DNA from: CG2-30-46-19 sp034414555
GTDB lineage: Bacteria > Chloroflexota > Dehalococcoidia > GIF9 > AB-539-J10
Reading direction: 5' to 3'
Length of the DNA stretch: 64,000 nucleotides
Assembly (NCBI GenBank): GCA_034414555.1
Contig: DAOUMA010000016.1
Location: 124,001 to 188,000, forward strand
The notes beneath the pieces were generated by a model. It was not told where the DNA came from, made no database searches, and was given only the letters and a program-made list of their open reading frames with translations. Made by a program: the position numbers and the translations under genes. Below are positions 35,272-43,093 of the stretch, one piece after another; position 1 is the stretch's first letter, and each line of letters starts with the position of its first letter.

Positions 35272-36035
35272 TGGCTCTTACAAAATATGTTTTAGTTGTA
35301 GAATATGATGGTACAAAGTATTATGGCTTTCAATGGCAACCTGGATTGCCTACTATTCAGGACGAAGTGGAGAAGGCTATCAAGAAATTTTGTGGTCAGA
35401 GTAGTCGAGCTGTAGCTGCTAGCAGGACTGATGCTGGAGTGCATGCTAAAGGGCAAGTAGTAAGCTTTTGGGCAAAAGAAGGATTATCCACCATGACGAT
35501 GACAAAGGCGTTAAATTATTATCTTCCCAGAGATATAGCAGTCAAGGCAGCATACCGAACTACTGATGATTTTAATGTCAGGCAGGATGCTTTGAGTAGG
35601 GAATATTGCTATTATATCCTGAATAGTGAATCTCGGGCTCCATTAAGCGAAGGATTTGCTTTACACATCCCGGGAACACTAGACATGAAACCGATGAATA
35701 AAGCATGTCAGCTTATTCTTGACAGTCATGATTTTAAATCGTTTACCACCTTTCTAAATAATTCAGGGAACACCGTGCGTAACGTTTATAAGGCAGAAGT
35801 CAGGAGGAAAGAGAATTTGGTTATTTTTCGGATGATAGCCGATTCATTTCTTCCTCATCAAGTGCGCAATACTGTTGGGCTTTTAATCAGGCTGGGGCTA
35901 GGCAAAATAGGGCTCGACGACTTCAAGGATATTATGGAAGCAAGGATCCCCGATTTAGCCAGTCCCAGGGCACCTGCTCGTGGATTATGCTTGAACAAAG
36001 TTAATTATTCTAGATCTTTGGGAATTCAACAATGA
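35271..36035 (+). CDS. truA: tRNA pseudouridine synthase A
   Basis: 254-residue enzyme that makes pseudouridine at positions 38-40 of the anticodon arm. The catalytic Asp is in AASRTDAGVHAKGQV; YCYYILNSESRAP and DSFLPHQVRNTVGLLI are family motifs. GTG start overlapping the rplQ stop (TAGTG); its own stop overlaps the rplM ATG (ATGA). Confidence 0.95.
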   Translation: MALTKYVLVVEYDGTKYYGFQWQPGLPTIQDEVEKAIKKFCGQSSRAVAASRTDAGVHAKGQVVSFWAKEGLSTMTMTKALNYYLPRDIAVKAAYRTTDDFNVRQDALSREYCYYILNSESRAPLSEGFALHIPGTLDMKPMNKACQLILDSHDFKSFTTFLNNSGNTVRNVYKAEVRRKENLVIFRMIADSFLPHQVRNTVGLLIRLGLGKIGLDDFKDIMEARIPDLASPRAPARGLCLNKVNYSRSLGIQQ

Positions 36036-36454
36036 AGACTTATAGTCCCAGCGTCACAGAGATTAAAAGGGAATGGCAGGTAGTTGATGCCAGCGGGCAA
36101 GTCTTGGGTAGATTAGCATCCCAGGTGGCCAAACTATTGATGGGAAAGCATAAATCGATTTATACGCCTCACCTGGATACTGGAGACTATGTTATGGTGC
36201 TCAATGCAGCCAAAGTGGAACTTTCCGGCAAGAAAGCTAACCAAAAAATTTATTATCGGTATTCTGGGTATCCCGGGGGGCTCAAGGAGATTACCTTCCG
36301 AGAATTGTTCTCTAAGGATCCCACGCAGGTGGTGGAAGCAGCTGTTAAGGGAATGCTACCTAAAAGTCGCTTAGGTAGAGCCATGTTTAAAAAGCTCAGG
36401 GTTTATGCCGGGAGTGAGCATCCTCATCATGCCCAAGTTGCATCAAGGAGATGA
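36032..36454 (+). CDS. rplM: Ribosomal protein uL13
   Basis: 140-residue early-assembly 50S protein (REWQVVDASGQVLGRLASQVAKLLMGKHK; MLPKSRLGRAMFKKLRVYAG). Coupled to truA by ATGA. Confidence 0.95.
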   Translation: MKTYSPSVTEIKREWQVVDASGQVLGRLASQVAKLLMGKHKSIYTPHLDTGDYVMVLNAAKVELSGKKANQKIYYRYSGYPGGLKEITFRELFSKDPTQVVEAAVKGMLPKSRLGRAMFKKLRVYAGSEHPHHAQVASRR

Positions 36455-36460
36455 AATTTA

Positions 36461-36856
36461 ATGGTTGAGCAAGCTTATGTTTGGGGTACAGGAAAGCGTA
36501 AATGCGCTACTGCACAAGTTAAACTTTTCCCGGGTGACGGTAAGATTACCGTCAATGGCAAACCTTACCAGGAGGTTTTTACTCGTCTTTTGCATCGCCA
36601 ATTAATAGAGACTCCCTACCAAGCTACTGAAACTATGGGTAAGTATGATGCCATAGTAAAGATAAAGGGTGGCGGTTTGAGTGGTCAAGCTACAGCTATT
36701 CGCCATAGCATTGCGCGTGCACTGGTCAAACAGAACGAGTTATTTAAACCTTTATTGCGACAGGAAGGCTTACTTACACGGGATGCCAGGGTTAAAGAGC
36801 GCAAGAAGTATGGGCTTAAACGGGCCCGCAAGGCACCACAATACACCAAGCGATGA
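36461..36856 (+). CDS. rpsI: Ribosomal protein uS9
   Basis: 131-residue protein whose C-terminal tail (RKAPQYTKR) reaches P-site tRNA; ATGKRKCATAQVKL-type opening (here GTGKRKCATAQV) and GGGLSGQATAIRHSIARAL. Last gene of the superoperon; no strong terminator was seen after it. Confidence 0.96.
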   Translation: MVEQAYVWGTGKRKCATAQVKLFPGDGKITVNGKPYQEVFTRLLHRQLIETPYQATETMGKYDAIVKIKGGGLSGQATAIRHSIARALVKQNELFKPLLRQEGLLTRDARVKERKKYGLKRARKAPQYTKR

Positions 36857-36904
36857 CCTTGAATAATTTAAACTGTTCCTTTTAGTGAAGTAGAAATAGC
36901 TATA

Positions 36905-36934
36905 TTGACACTATCATATAGATTTAGCTAAAAT
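36905..36934 (+). promoter_or_regulatory. Promoter of tubulin/FtsZ-like gene
   Basis: TTGACA at 36905-36910, an 18-base spacer and TAAAAT at 36929-36934 (five of six matches to the -10 consensus). Only nine bases lie between the -10 box and the ATG, so the mRNA should start at or within a few bases of the start codon. Confidence 0.7.
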
Positions 36935-36943
36935 AAAGATCAA

Positions 36944-38116
36944 ATGAAGTTAATAGTTATAGGTTTAGGTCAATGTGGCGGTAGAATTGTTGATAGGTTT
37001 GCCTGGCTTAACAAGAGAGCGCAAGTTAAGCGAGGGCTTAATGTGATTGCCGGTGCCTTCGCTGTCAATACTGATATTGCTGATTTGAGCGGACTATCCA
37101 ATATTAAACCTGATTATAGACATAGAATTGTTATTGGGGGGCGGAAGACCGAAGGACATGGAGTAGGTAAGATAAGTGAACTCGGTGCTGAAATAGCGAG
37201 GGAAGATGGCGACAAGGTTATAGATGCCATAAGGACAGCAGAGCAATTCCCTGAGGCAGATGGTTTCTTATTGATTGCTGGTGCTGCTGGTGGTACGGGG
37301 TCAGGCTCAATAGGGGTATTAACCCGACTGTTAAAAGAGCGTTATGTTGGCAAGCCGGTTTATAACCTCATCGCTCTCCCTTTTCGCCAGGAAGAAACAA
37401 CTGAAAGCAGAACTGTTTACAACACTGCTATTTGCCTTAAATCGGTATACTTGGTAGCTGACGCTATAATTCTTGTTGATAACCAGAGGTATATCAAGAA
37501 AGAATCTTCCATTGCGGAAAATCTGGCGAGGATCAATGCTCGTGTGGTTGAACCTTTTTACAATTTACTTTGCGCCGGTGAAGAAACAAAGCCAAAGTAT
37601 ATCGGGGCAAAAGTGGTTGATGCCGGAGATATAATACAGACCTTGGCAGGATGGACAGCGATCAGCGTAGGTAAATCACTAATTCGGCAGAGGAAACTCC
37701 CACTTGGAAAGAAAAATCATTTCAGGGACAAGCTAGCTGAGACCGATAAGGGAGCCCATGCCATGAGTAAAGCTTTAAGCGAGTTATCACTCGCATGCAA
37801 CCCTAAAGATGCGAGAAGAGCTCTCTATCTTATTTCTGCCCCGCCTGGTGAGATGAATATGGATATAATCAGGGAGCTTGGAGACAATCTAAAGGCAGTA
37901 GCCCCGGATGCTTTAATACGAAGTGGGGATTATCCTAGGCAAAAAAAATCGGTAGATGTTGCTGTAATTCTGTCAGATTTTAGCACTCTAGGGAAGGTAA
38001 CGAATTACTTCACCAAAGCGATTGACCTAATCTCCGCTATAAAGGCAAGACAGGGATCGCAATATGGTGGCAGAGAGCTCGAAGAAATCTTTAATGATAT
38101 CCCTGTGTTACTATAA
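36944..38116 (+). CDS. Divergent tubulin/FtsZ-family GTPase
   Basis: A 390-residue protein of the tubulin/FtsZ superfamily. The N-terminal loop is GLGQCGGRIVDRF (residues 7-19), closer to eukaryotic tubulin's GQCGNQI than to FtsZ's glycine run. VNTDIADL follows at 41-48, the signature loop GGTGSG is at 116-121, and TESRTVYN (153-160) fits the nucleotide-contact helix. At the T7 catalytic loop it has VVDAGD (224-229): the two acids of FtsZ's NxDxxD remain but the Asn is replaced. It lacks the canonical FtsZ C-terminal tail. No Shine-Dalgarno; probably leaderless. Function is unknown; division FtsZ is expected elsewhere. It faces the two coiled-coil genes. Confidence 0.82.
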   Translation: MKLIVIGLGQCGGRIVDRFAWLNKRAQVKRGLNVIAGAFAVNTDIADLSGLSNIKPDYRHRIVIGGRKTEGHGVGKISELGAEIAREDGDKVIDAIRTAEQFPEADGFLLIAGAAGGTGSGSIGVLTRLLKERYVGKPVYNLIALPFRQEETTESRTVYNTAICLKSVYLVADAIILVDNQRYIKKESSIAENLARINARVVEPFYNLLCAGEETKPKYIGAKVVDAGDIIQTLAGWTAISVGKSLIRQRKLPLGKKNHFRDKLAETDKGAHAMSKALSELSLACNPKDARRALYLISAPPGEMNMDIIRELGDNLKAVAPDALIRSGDYPRQKKSVDVAVILSDFSTLGKVTNYFTKAIDLISAIKARQGSQYGGRELEEIFNDIPVLL

Positions 38117-38169
38117 TTCACAAAAGGCTTAAATATTAGCTTTATCGCACTGACCGGAAACGCGTTTTT

Positions 38170-38667
38170 TTATTTTGTGCTCTTCGTAAAGACCTGCCAT
38201 GTTCTTTCTATAGCTTCACTATGGGTTTCCCAGGCTTGCTGTTCAGTTTCTTCACGGATTCTTAATGCCTGAGCTATACTTTCTTCACAGGCCTTGCTAG
38301 CTTGTTGTTCAACTTCTTGGCGAACTTTTAGTGCCTGAGTCATGCTTTCTTCGTAAGCTCTTGCAGCTTGTTGTTTAGCTTCATCACGTATTTTCAATGC
38401 CTGCGCTATGCTTTCTTCGCAAACCTTTGCGGCTTGTTGCTTGGTGTCTTCATAAACTCTCTCTATTTGTTGTTCTTGCTCCTTATAGGCTTGTTGTACT
38501 TGATGTTCCGCCTCCATATAGGCAACATAAGCTGCCATCGCCCGCTGTTGAATTTCAGCAAAGGATTCCATAGCTTGTTTAGGTTTCTGGGAGACCTTCT
38601 TCATTTGCCGTCCAGTTTTTCCCTCGTCTGCCTCATTCTGAGAAACTTGCTTTTCTGGGTCTACCAT
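38170..38667 (-). CDS. Small coiled-coil protein with 22-residue repeats
   Basis: A 165-residue, highly charged helical protein with no signal peptide or membrane helix. Residues 75-162 (coordinates 38182-38445) are four tandem 22-residue units, such as TKQQAAKVCEESIAQALKIR and AKQQAARAYEESMTQALKVR at the same register; 22 residues equals two hendecads. Residues 1-30 are hydrophilic and probably disordered. A strong Shine-Dalgarno (AAGGAGG) precedes the ATG at 38667. It lies 112 bases downstream of the longer coiled-coil gene on the same strand, probably in one operon. No known family was recognised. Confidence 0.7.
   Translation of the reverse strand: MVDPEKQVSQNEADEGKTGRQMKKVSQKPKQAMESFAEIQQRAMAAYVAYMEAEHQVQQAYKEQEQQIERVYEDTKQQAAKVCEESIAQALKIRDEAKQQAARAYEESMTQALKVRQEVEQQASKACEESIAQALRIREETEQQAWETHSEAIERTWQVFTKSTK
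38182..38445 (-). repeat. 66-bp tandem coding repeats (22 residues)
   Basis: Four consecutive in-frame units of 66 bases inside the small coiled-coil gene. Units share QQAxxxxEESxxQALxxRxE; the third and first are closest. This indicates expansion by internal duplication. Confidence 0.75.
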
Positions 38668-38779
38668 AATATTCCTCCTTTATCTCCTATACCTTACATT
38701 ATTTTATTAATTTTTGTCTATCTAGCTGTCAACACCGAGATAATTCCCCTTTTTATTGCCCATGTAACCTTGTCTTTTC

Positions 38780-40810
38780 CTAATCCTCCTCATCTATTTC
38801 ATCGTTTGTTTTGGGTTTTTCTTCCTCATTTTCTTCAACATATTTATCTTTATTTGAAGCATACATTTTGGTCAGGAGGTTCAAACGTGTCTCGATTTCC
38901 TTGCTTGGCTCCGCCGGCTTCCTTTTCCTTTCCTCCTCATTGGTTTCAACCCCACTTATCGCTTCTTCAAACATCTTTGATGGCAGCTCGGCAATCTCTT
39001 TAGCTTGCGCACTTCCTTCTGAAACTTTACTTATTACCTCCTCAAATACCTGTATTGATGCCGTCGCAGCTCTCCTGGCTGATTTGCTTATTTCCTCAGC
39101 TCTGTTGATTGCTTCCTCTAATGCCTTTACCGAGGCGATTATGGCTTCTCTAGATGCTTGTGTGGATTTTCCAACAGCTTCTTTAGCTGTTTCGCTTATT
39201 TTTTCAGCTTTATTTATAGCCTCCTGAGAGGCTTTTTTCGCTTCATCAGCTTTTTCCCTAGCTATCTTGCCTATTTCTTCTGCTTTGCTTATTGCCTCTT
39301 GAGATGTTATCTTCGCCTCCTCATTACTCTTCATGATATCTTGGCTTATTTGCTTAAATTTGTTTGCTGATTCTAAGGATACTCGCTTTGCTTCCTCGGC
39401 AGATTCTTTGGCTGATTGGCTTATCTCCTCGGCTCTTCCTATTGCTTCTTGAGCTGCTTTTGCCGATGCTTCAGAAATCTCCTTGGCTTCTTTGCTTACT
39501 CTGTCAGCCATAGTCATTGCTTCCTCAAATATCCTTGCTGATGTTTCAGCAGTCTCCATGGCTGCTTTACTTACCTTTTCAGCTTTACCCACCGCTTCCC
39601 AGGATGCGCTTGCTGATGCTTCAACAGTCTCCTGTGCTCTCTTGCTTACTTTTTCAGCTTCCATAGTTGATTTAATCAATTCTTCAGTTTTGTTCTCTGC
39701 CTCTTGGGATACTCTCTTTGCCTCTGCAGCAGCTTCTATCGCTGTTTGTCCTATTTCTTCAACATTGCTTAGTGTCTCCTGAGATACTTTTTCTGCCTCC
39801 GTGGCTGTTTGGCTTATCTTCTCAACTTTGCTTATTGCTTCTTGAGACAGTTTCTTTGCCTCCTCAGCCGTTTCCTTGGCTGCCTGGCTTACCTTCTCGG
39901 CTCTACTCATCGTTTCGTGGGACACCCTTTTTGCCTCTTCAGCCGCTCCCCAAGCTACCTGGCTTATCTCTTCAGCTTTGCTTATTGCTTTTTGGGATAC
40001 TCTTGCTGACGCCACAGTAGTCTCCATGGCTGTTTTGCTTACTTTATCAGCTCTACTTATTGCTTCCTCAATCGCTCCTCTCGCTGATTCTGTAGCCTTC
40101 ATAGCCATTTTACTTACTTCATCAGCTCTGCTTGTCGCCTCTTCAAATGCCCTTTGCGATGCTTCTGTAGCTTCCGTGGCCAGCTTAATAGATGCTTCAC
40201 TCTTGCTTATTGCTTCTTGTGATGCTCTTATCGATTCTCCAACAGTCTCTGTGGCTTCTTGACTTACTTTTTCGGCTTTAGTTACCGCTTCCTGTGATGT
40301 TCGCTTTGCCTCCTCGGCCACTTCCATAGCTGTGCCGCTTACTTCTTCAATCCTATTCACGGCTTCCAGAGACGCTTTTTCTGCTTGTGCAGAGGCTTTC
40401 ATGGCTGCACGGCTTATTTCTTCAGCCCTGCTTATTCTTTCCAGAGATGCTTTTATTGATGCTTCAGTGGCATCTTTAACCAGTTTGGCTGATGTTTCAA
40501 CCTTGCTTACTATTTCTTCAAATGCCCTTGCTGATGCTTCAGTCTTACTTATCGCTTCCTGAGATGCTTTTATTGATATTTGGGCGGCTTTCATAGCCGC
40601 CTGGCTAATTTCTTCAGCTTTGGCTATAGCATCTTGGGATGCTCTCCTTGCTTCCTCAGCGGCTTCTACAGCCGCCTGGCTAATTTCTTCAGCTCTGGTT
40701 ACAGTATCTTGAGATACTCTAGCTGATTCTTCAGCAGCTTTCCTTGCTGCTTGACTTAGCTTCTCAGCCCGAATTACTGCTTGCTCAAATATATCAATAT
40801 TGCTCTTCAT
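38780..40810 (-). CDS. Long repetitive coiled-coil protein with 25-residue period
   Basis: A 676-residue protein, almost all predicted helix and rich in Ala, Glu, Ser and Lys. From the start of the chain to about residue 595 it is built of 25-residue units beginning AEEISQAA or AEKVSKAA and ending SQEAISK. About 19 units are exactly 25 long; others are 14, 21, 35 or 36. No signal peptide or membrane segment. The C-terminal 80 residues are charged and end in an acidic tail (DEIDEED). ATG 40810 is preferred (TTGAGG just upstream); TTG 40819 is also in frame. A filament, spacer or scaffold role is plausible, but no family was recognised. Confidence 0.72.
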   Translation of the reverse strand: MKSNIDIFEQAVIRAEKLSQAARKAAEESARVSQDTVTRAEEISQAAVEAAEEARRASQDAIAKAEEISQAAMKAAQISIKASQEAISKTEASARAFEEIVSKVETSAKLVKDATEASIKASLERISRAEEISRAAMKASAQAEKASLEAVNRIEEVSGTAMEVAEEAKRTSQEAVTKAEKVSQEATETVGESIRASQEAISKSEASIKLATEATEASQRAFEEATSRADEVSKMAMKATESARGAIEEAISRADKVSKTAMETTVASARVSQKAISKAEEISQVAWGAAEEAKRVSHETMSRAEKVSQAAKETAEEAKKLSQEAISKVEKISQTATEAEKVSQETLSNVEEIGQTAIEAAAEAKRVSQEAENKTEELIKSTMEAEKVSKRAQETVEASASASWEAVGKAEKVSKAAMETAETSARIFEEAMTMADRVSKEAKEISEASAKAAQEAIGRAEEISQSAKESAEEAKRVSLESANKFKQISQDIMKSNEEAKITSQEAISKAEEIGKIAREKADEAKKASQEAINKAEKISETAKEAVGKSTQASREAIIASVKALEEAINRAEEISKSARRAATASIQVFEEVISKVSEGSAQAKEIAELPSKMFEEAISGVETNEEERKRKPAEPSKEIETRLNLLTKMYASNKDKYVEENEEEKPKTNDEIDEED
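39026..40768 (-). repeat. 75-bp degenerate tandem coding repeats (25 residues)
   Basis: Some 23 in-frame units, most exactly 75 bases, cover the bulk of the long coiled-coil gene. Exceptions differ by 4 or 11 residues (14, 21, 25+11, 21+14), as expected if each unit is two heptads plus a hendecad and whole sub-blocks were gained or lost. Not a CRISPR: there are no unique spacers and the frame is open throughout. Confidence 0.8.
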
Positions 40811-40911
40811 AAGCCTCAACTAGAGAATGCCTCGCTTAGCGTCATGCCTTGCAGGATTTAACATTTCCATTCTCCACTCTCCCTTATTTTAGTAAAAGCT
40901 AAACCAAGTAG

Positions 40912-40985
40912 TGGGCCATTGTGGGCTCGAACCACAGACCCCGGTCTTATCAGGACCGTGCTCTAACCAACTGAGCTAATGGCCC
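40912..40985 (-). tRNA. tRNA-Ile (anticodon GAT)
   Basis: On the minus strand: acceptor GGGCCAT/ATGGCCC with discriminator A, D-arm AGCTC..GAGC, anticodon loop CTGATAA reading GAT, T-arm TGTGG-TTCGAGC-CCACA. No encoded CCA. No rRNA operon is adjacent, although this tRNA is often found within one. Confidence 0.94.
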
Positions 40986-41141
40986 TTCACTTATATGATA
41001 TACCTCACAATCTAATTAAAAAACATTTTAGAGGAAAAGAACAAAACTTTCAAACACACCCTTCCATAACGGCCAGGGACGATATATAATTACCAAGTTT
41101 GCTTCACAATAGGCGATATCCACCTGGAGGAGTAGAAAGCT

Positions 41142-41333
41142 ATGGTACCAATGGCAATAAATTGGGGTGAGGCTGCTGGAGTAGCAGGAAAAAGTTTTGG
41201 CACTGTTTTTCTTGTGTTGATTATCCTCGCCATAGTAACTTGGCTGGTAGGTTTTATATTCCAGAGGATAAAAAAGAGAGGGGAAGAAGCCAAGGCAACA
41301 GCTAAAGTAGAAGAAACTAAACCGAAAGGATAA
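41142..41333 (+). CDS. Small membrane subunit of sodium pump decarboxylase (gamma-like)
   Basis: A 63-residue protein with one transmembrane helix (about residues 19-40, TVFLVLIILAIVTWLVGFIF), followed by a basic stretch and a charged tail. Size, topology and position directly before an OadB-type beta subunit match the gamma (OadG-like) subunit that anchors decarboxylase complexes. Sequence alone is weak evidence; the call rests on context. ATG 41142 is preceded by GGAGGAG. Confidence 0.65.
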   Translation: MVPMAINWGEAAGVAGKSFGTVFLVLIILAIVTWLVGFIFQRIKKRGEEAKATAKVEETKPKG

Positions 41334-41387
41334 ACGAAAATCTTGGCTACTACGGGTTTTTACTCAAGGTAAATTGTAGGTACAAAT

Positions 41388-42584
41388 ATGTTTGGTTTAG
41401 AGTTGGGATTTGCTTTCCTAACTTGGCAACGAGTGATAATGTGGGTTGCGGGAGGTGTCTTAATTTATCTGGGCATAGCCAAGAAATGGGAACCACTACT
41501 TTTAGTACCTATAGGTTTTGGCATCATTCTGGTAAATATACCTTTAGGCTATCATGTTATGGGATTCCAAATGCCTGATGGAACCATGGTGGATTATTTA
41601 CCCCCTACTTGGCCTGCTTTAATCGAGCAAGGAGGAAAACCAGTTGGATTTCTCTCCCGAATTTTCCAATATGGCTTTGGCTGGGAGATAATTCCCTTGC
41701 TCATGTTCATTGGTATAGGAGCCATGACTGATTTTGGTCCACTTATTGCTCGACCCATTTATTTCCTATTGGGAGCAGCAGCTCAATTTGGAGTTTACGC
41801 TGCCTTCTTCGTAGCTGTAGCATTAGGATTTACTCTTCCTGAGGCCTGCAGCATAGGAATCATAGGCGGTGCTGATGGTCCGACTACGGTTTATCTCACC
41901 CAGATGCTAGCGCCTTGGCTTCTGGGCGCTACTGCCATAGCAGCTTATACCTATATGGCTATGGTGCCATTAATCCAGCCCCCGGTAATTAGGGCAATAA
42001 CTACCAAGGAGGAAAGAAAAATATATATGGCACCGAAACTGCGGGAAGTCTCCAAGGTGGAGGAGATAATATTCCCCATCATGACTACGACTCTGGTTGG
42101 GCTTCTTGTCCCCGCTGCATTGCCCCTCATTGCTTGTTTTATGTTCGGCAATCTTCTCCATGTAAGCGGTGTTACTGATAGGTTGAGCGCAACCATGTCT
42201 GGGGCTTTTGTAGATATAATAACCGTTTTCCTTGGCGTTTGTGTCGGGGCCTATGTAGCAGCTCCGGCGTTTATACACCTTGAGCCACTAATGGTCTTTG
42301 GATTGGGCATTCTTGCCTTTGCCTTTGCCACTTTCGGTGGTGTCATCTTTGCCAAAATAATGAATTTAGTTCTCCCGCTGTTCAAGCAACCGAAGATAAA
42401 TCCTATGATTGGGGCTGCTGGTGTCTCAGCAGTGCCCATGTCAGCCAGAGTAGTACAGAGGATGGGGCAGCAAGCCAATCCCAGGAACTTCCTGTTAATG
42501 CATGCCATGGGGCCTAATGCTGCTGGTGTTATCGGCACAGCTGCCGCTGCCGGAGTGTTTTTAGCTCTAGCGGGAGGACTTTAA
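41388..42584 (+). CDS. Sodium-translocating decarboxylase beta subunit (OadB/GcdB/MmdB type)
   Basis: A 398-residue polytopic membrane protein. The central SIGIIGGADGPTTVYL contains the conserved Asp of the Na+ channel in the oxaloacetate, methylmalonyl-CoA and glutaconyl-CoA decarboxylase family. The C-terminal MHAMGPNAAGVIGTA is the second conserved functional stretch. The complex couples decarboxylation of carboxybiotin to Na+ export. The alpha carboxyltransferase and the biotin carrier are not next to it, so the substrate cannot be assigned. It follows the gamma-like gene by 54 bases and is convergent with recX. Confidence 0.88.
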   Translation: MFGLELGFAFLTWQRVIMWVAGGVLIYLGIAKKWEPLLLVPIGFGIILVNIPLGYHVMGFQMPDGTMVDYLPPTWPALIEQGGKPVGFLSRIFQYGFGWEIIPLLMFIGIGAMTDFGPLIARPIYFLLGAAAQFGVYAAFFVAVALGFTLPEACSIGIIGGADGPTTVYLTQMLAPWLLGATAIAAYTYMAMVPLIQPPVIRAITTKEERKIYMAPKLREVSKVEEIIFPIMTTTLVGLLVPAALPLIACFMFGNLLHVSGVTDRLSATMSGAFVDIITVFLGVCVGAYVAAPAFIHLEPLMVFGLGILAFAFATFGGVIFAKIMNLVLPLFKQPKINPMIGAAGVSAVPMSARVVQRMGQQANPRNFLLMHAMGPNAAGVIGTAAAAGVFLALAGGL

Positions 42585-42588
42585 TTGG

Positions 42589-43071
42589 CTAAAGCGAAGG
42601 CTTACCTTCCTTTTCTCGGCAAAGGCGAGCTATTGTGCGTCCAATCACTTCGTAGCTAAAGCCTCGGTAGCCGAGATAGCGGGATAAACGCCGGTGAAAA
42701 TCGGGGTAATCTAGATGAGCTAGAGCATGCATCCGACTACAGCCTAGTTTATACGCGTTGTCTTCGTCATCTAGGTCGCTGGTTACTTGCTCAACGATTT
42801 CCGCAGCCACTTTTTTGCTCCTTAATTCTTTTTGTATCAACCTTTTGCTTTTAAGATTAAAGGATAGCCGATTATCCTTCCAGAATTGTGCAAAGGCACT
42901 ATCATCAATCAGATTCAGCTCTTTCAGTTTAGTAATAGCCTTCTCTACCACCTCACTATTACAACCGTGCTGGCTTAATCGTTGTCTTAGTTCCCCTTCA
43001 CTACGAGGGCGATAGGAAAGATAGCGATAAGCTGTATCGAGGCAATGTTGAAAGGCATCGTTATTCATCAA
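42589..43071 (-). CDS. recX: Regulatory protein RecX
   Basis: A 160-residue protein of three-helix repeats typical of RecX (AYRYLSYRPRSEGELRQRLSQHG, LIDDSAFAQFWKDNR, YRGFSYEVIGRTI). It binds RecA filaments and modulates recombinase and coprotease activity. It lies 22 bases downstream of recA in the same operon, the usual arrangement. Confidence 0.88.
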   Translation of the reverse strand: MMNNDAFQHCLDTAYRYLSYRPRSEGELRQRLSQHGCNSEVVEKAITKLKELNLIDDSAFAQFWKDNRLSFNLKSKRLIQKELRSKKVAAEIVEQVTSDLDDEDNAYKLGCSRMHALAHLDYPDFHRRLSRYLGYRGFSYEVIGRTIARLCREKEGKPSL

Positions 43072-43093
43072 GTGATGCTTTTCTAATCAGACA

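Noticed and set aside
38811..40562. Several long open frames on the + strand opposite the repetitive coiled-coil gene
   Set aside because: They are shadows of the Ala/Glu/Ser-rich repeats, whose codon choice leaves the opposite strand free of stops. They have no ribosome binding sites and give low-complexity hydrophobic peptides.
39026..40768. CRISPR-like periodic repeats
   Set aside because: The 75-base periodicity is continuous and coding, with no unique spacers and no cas genes.
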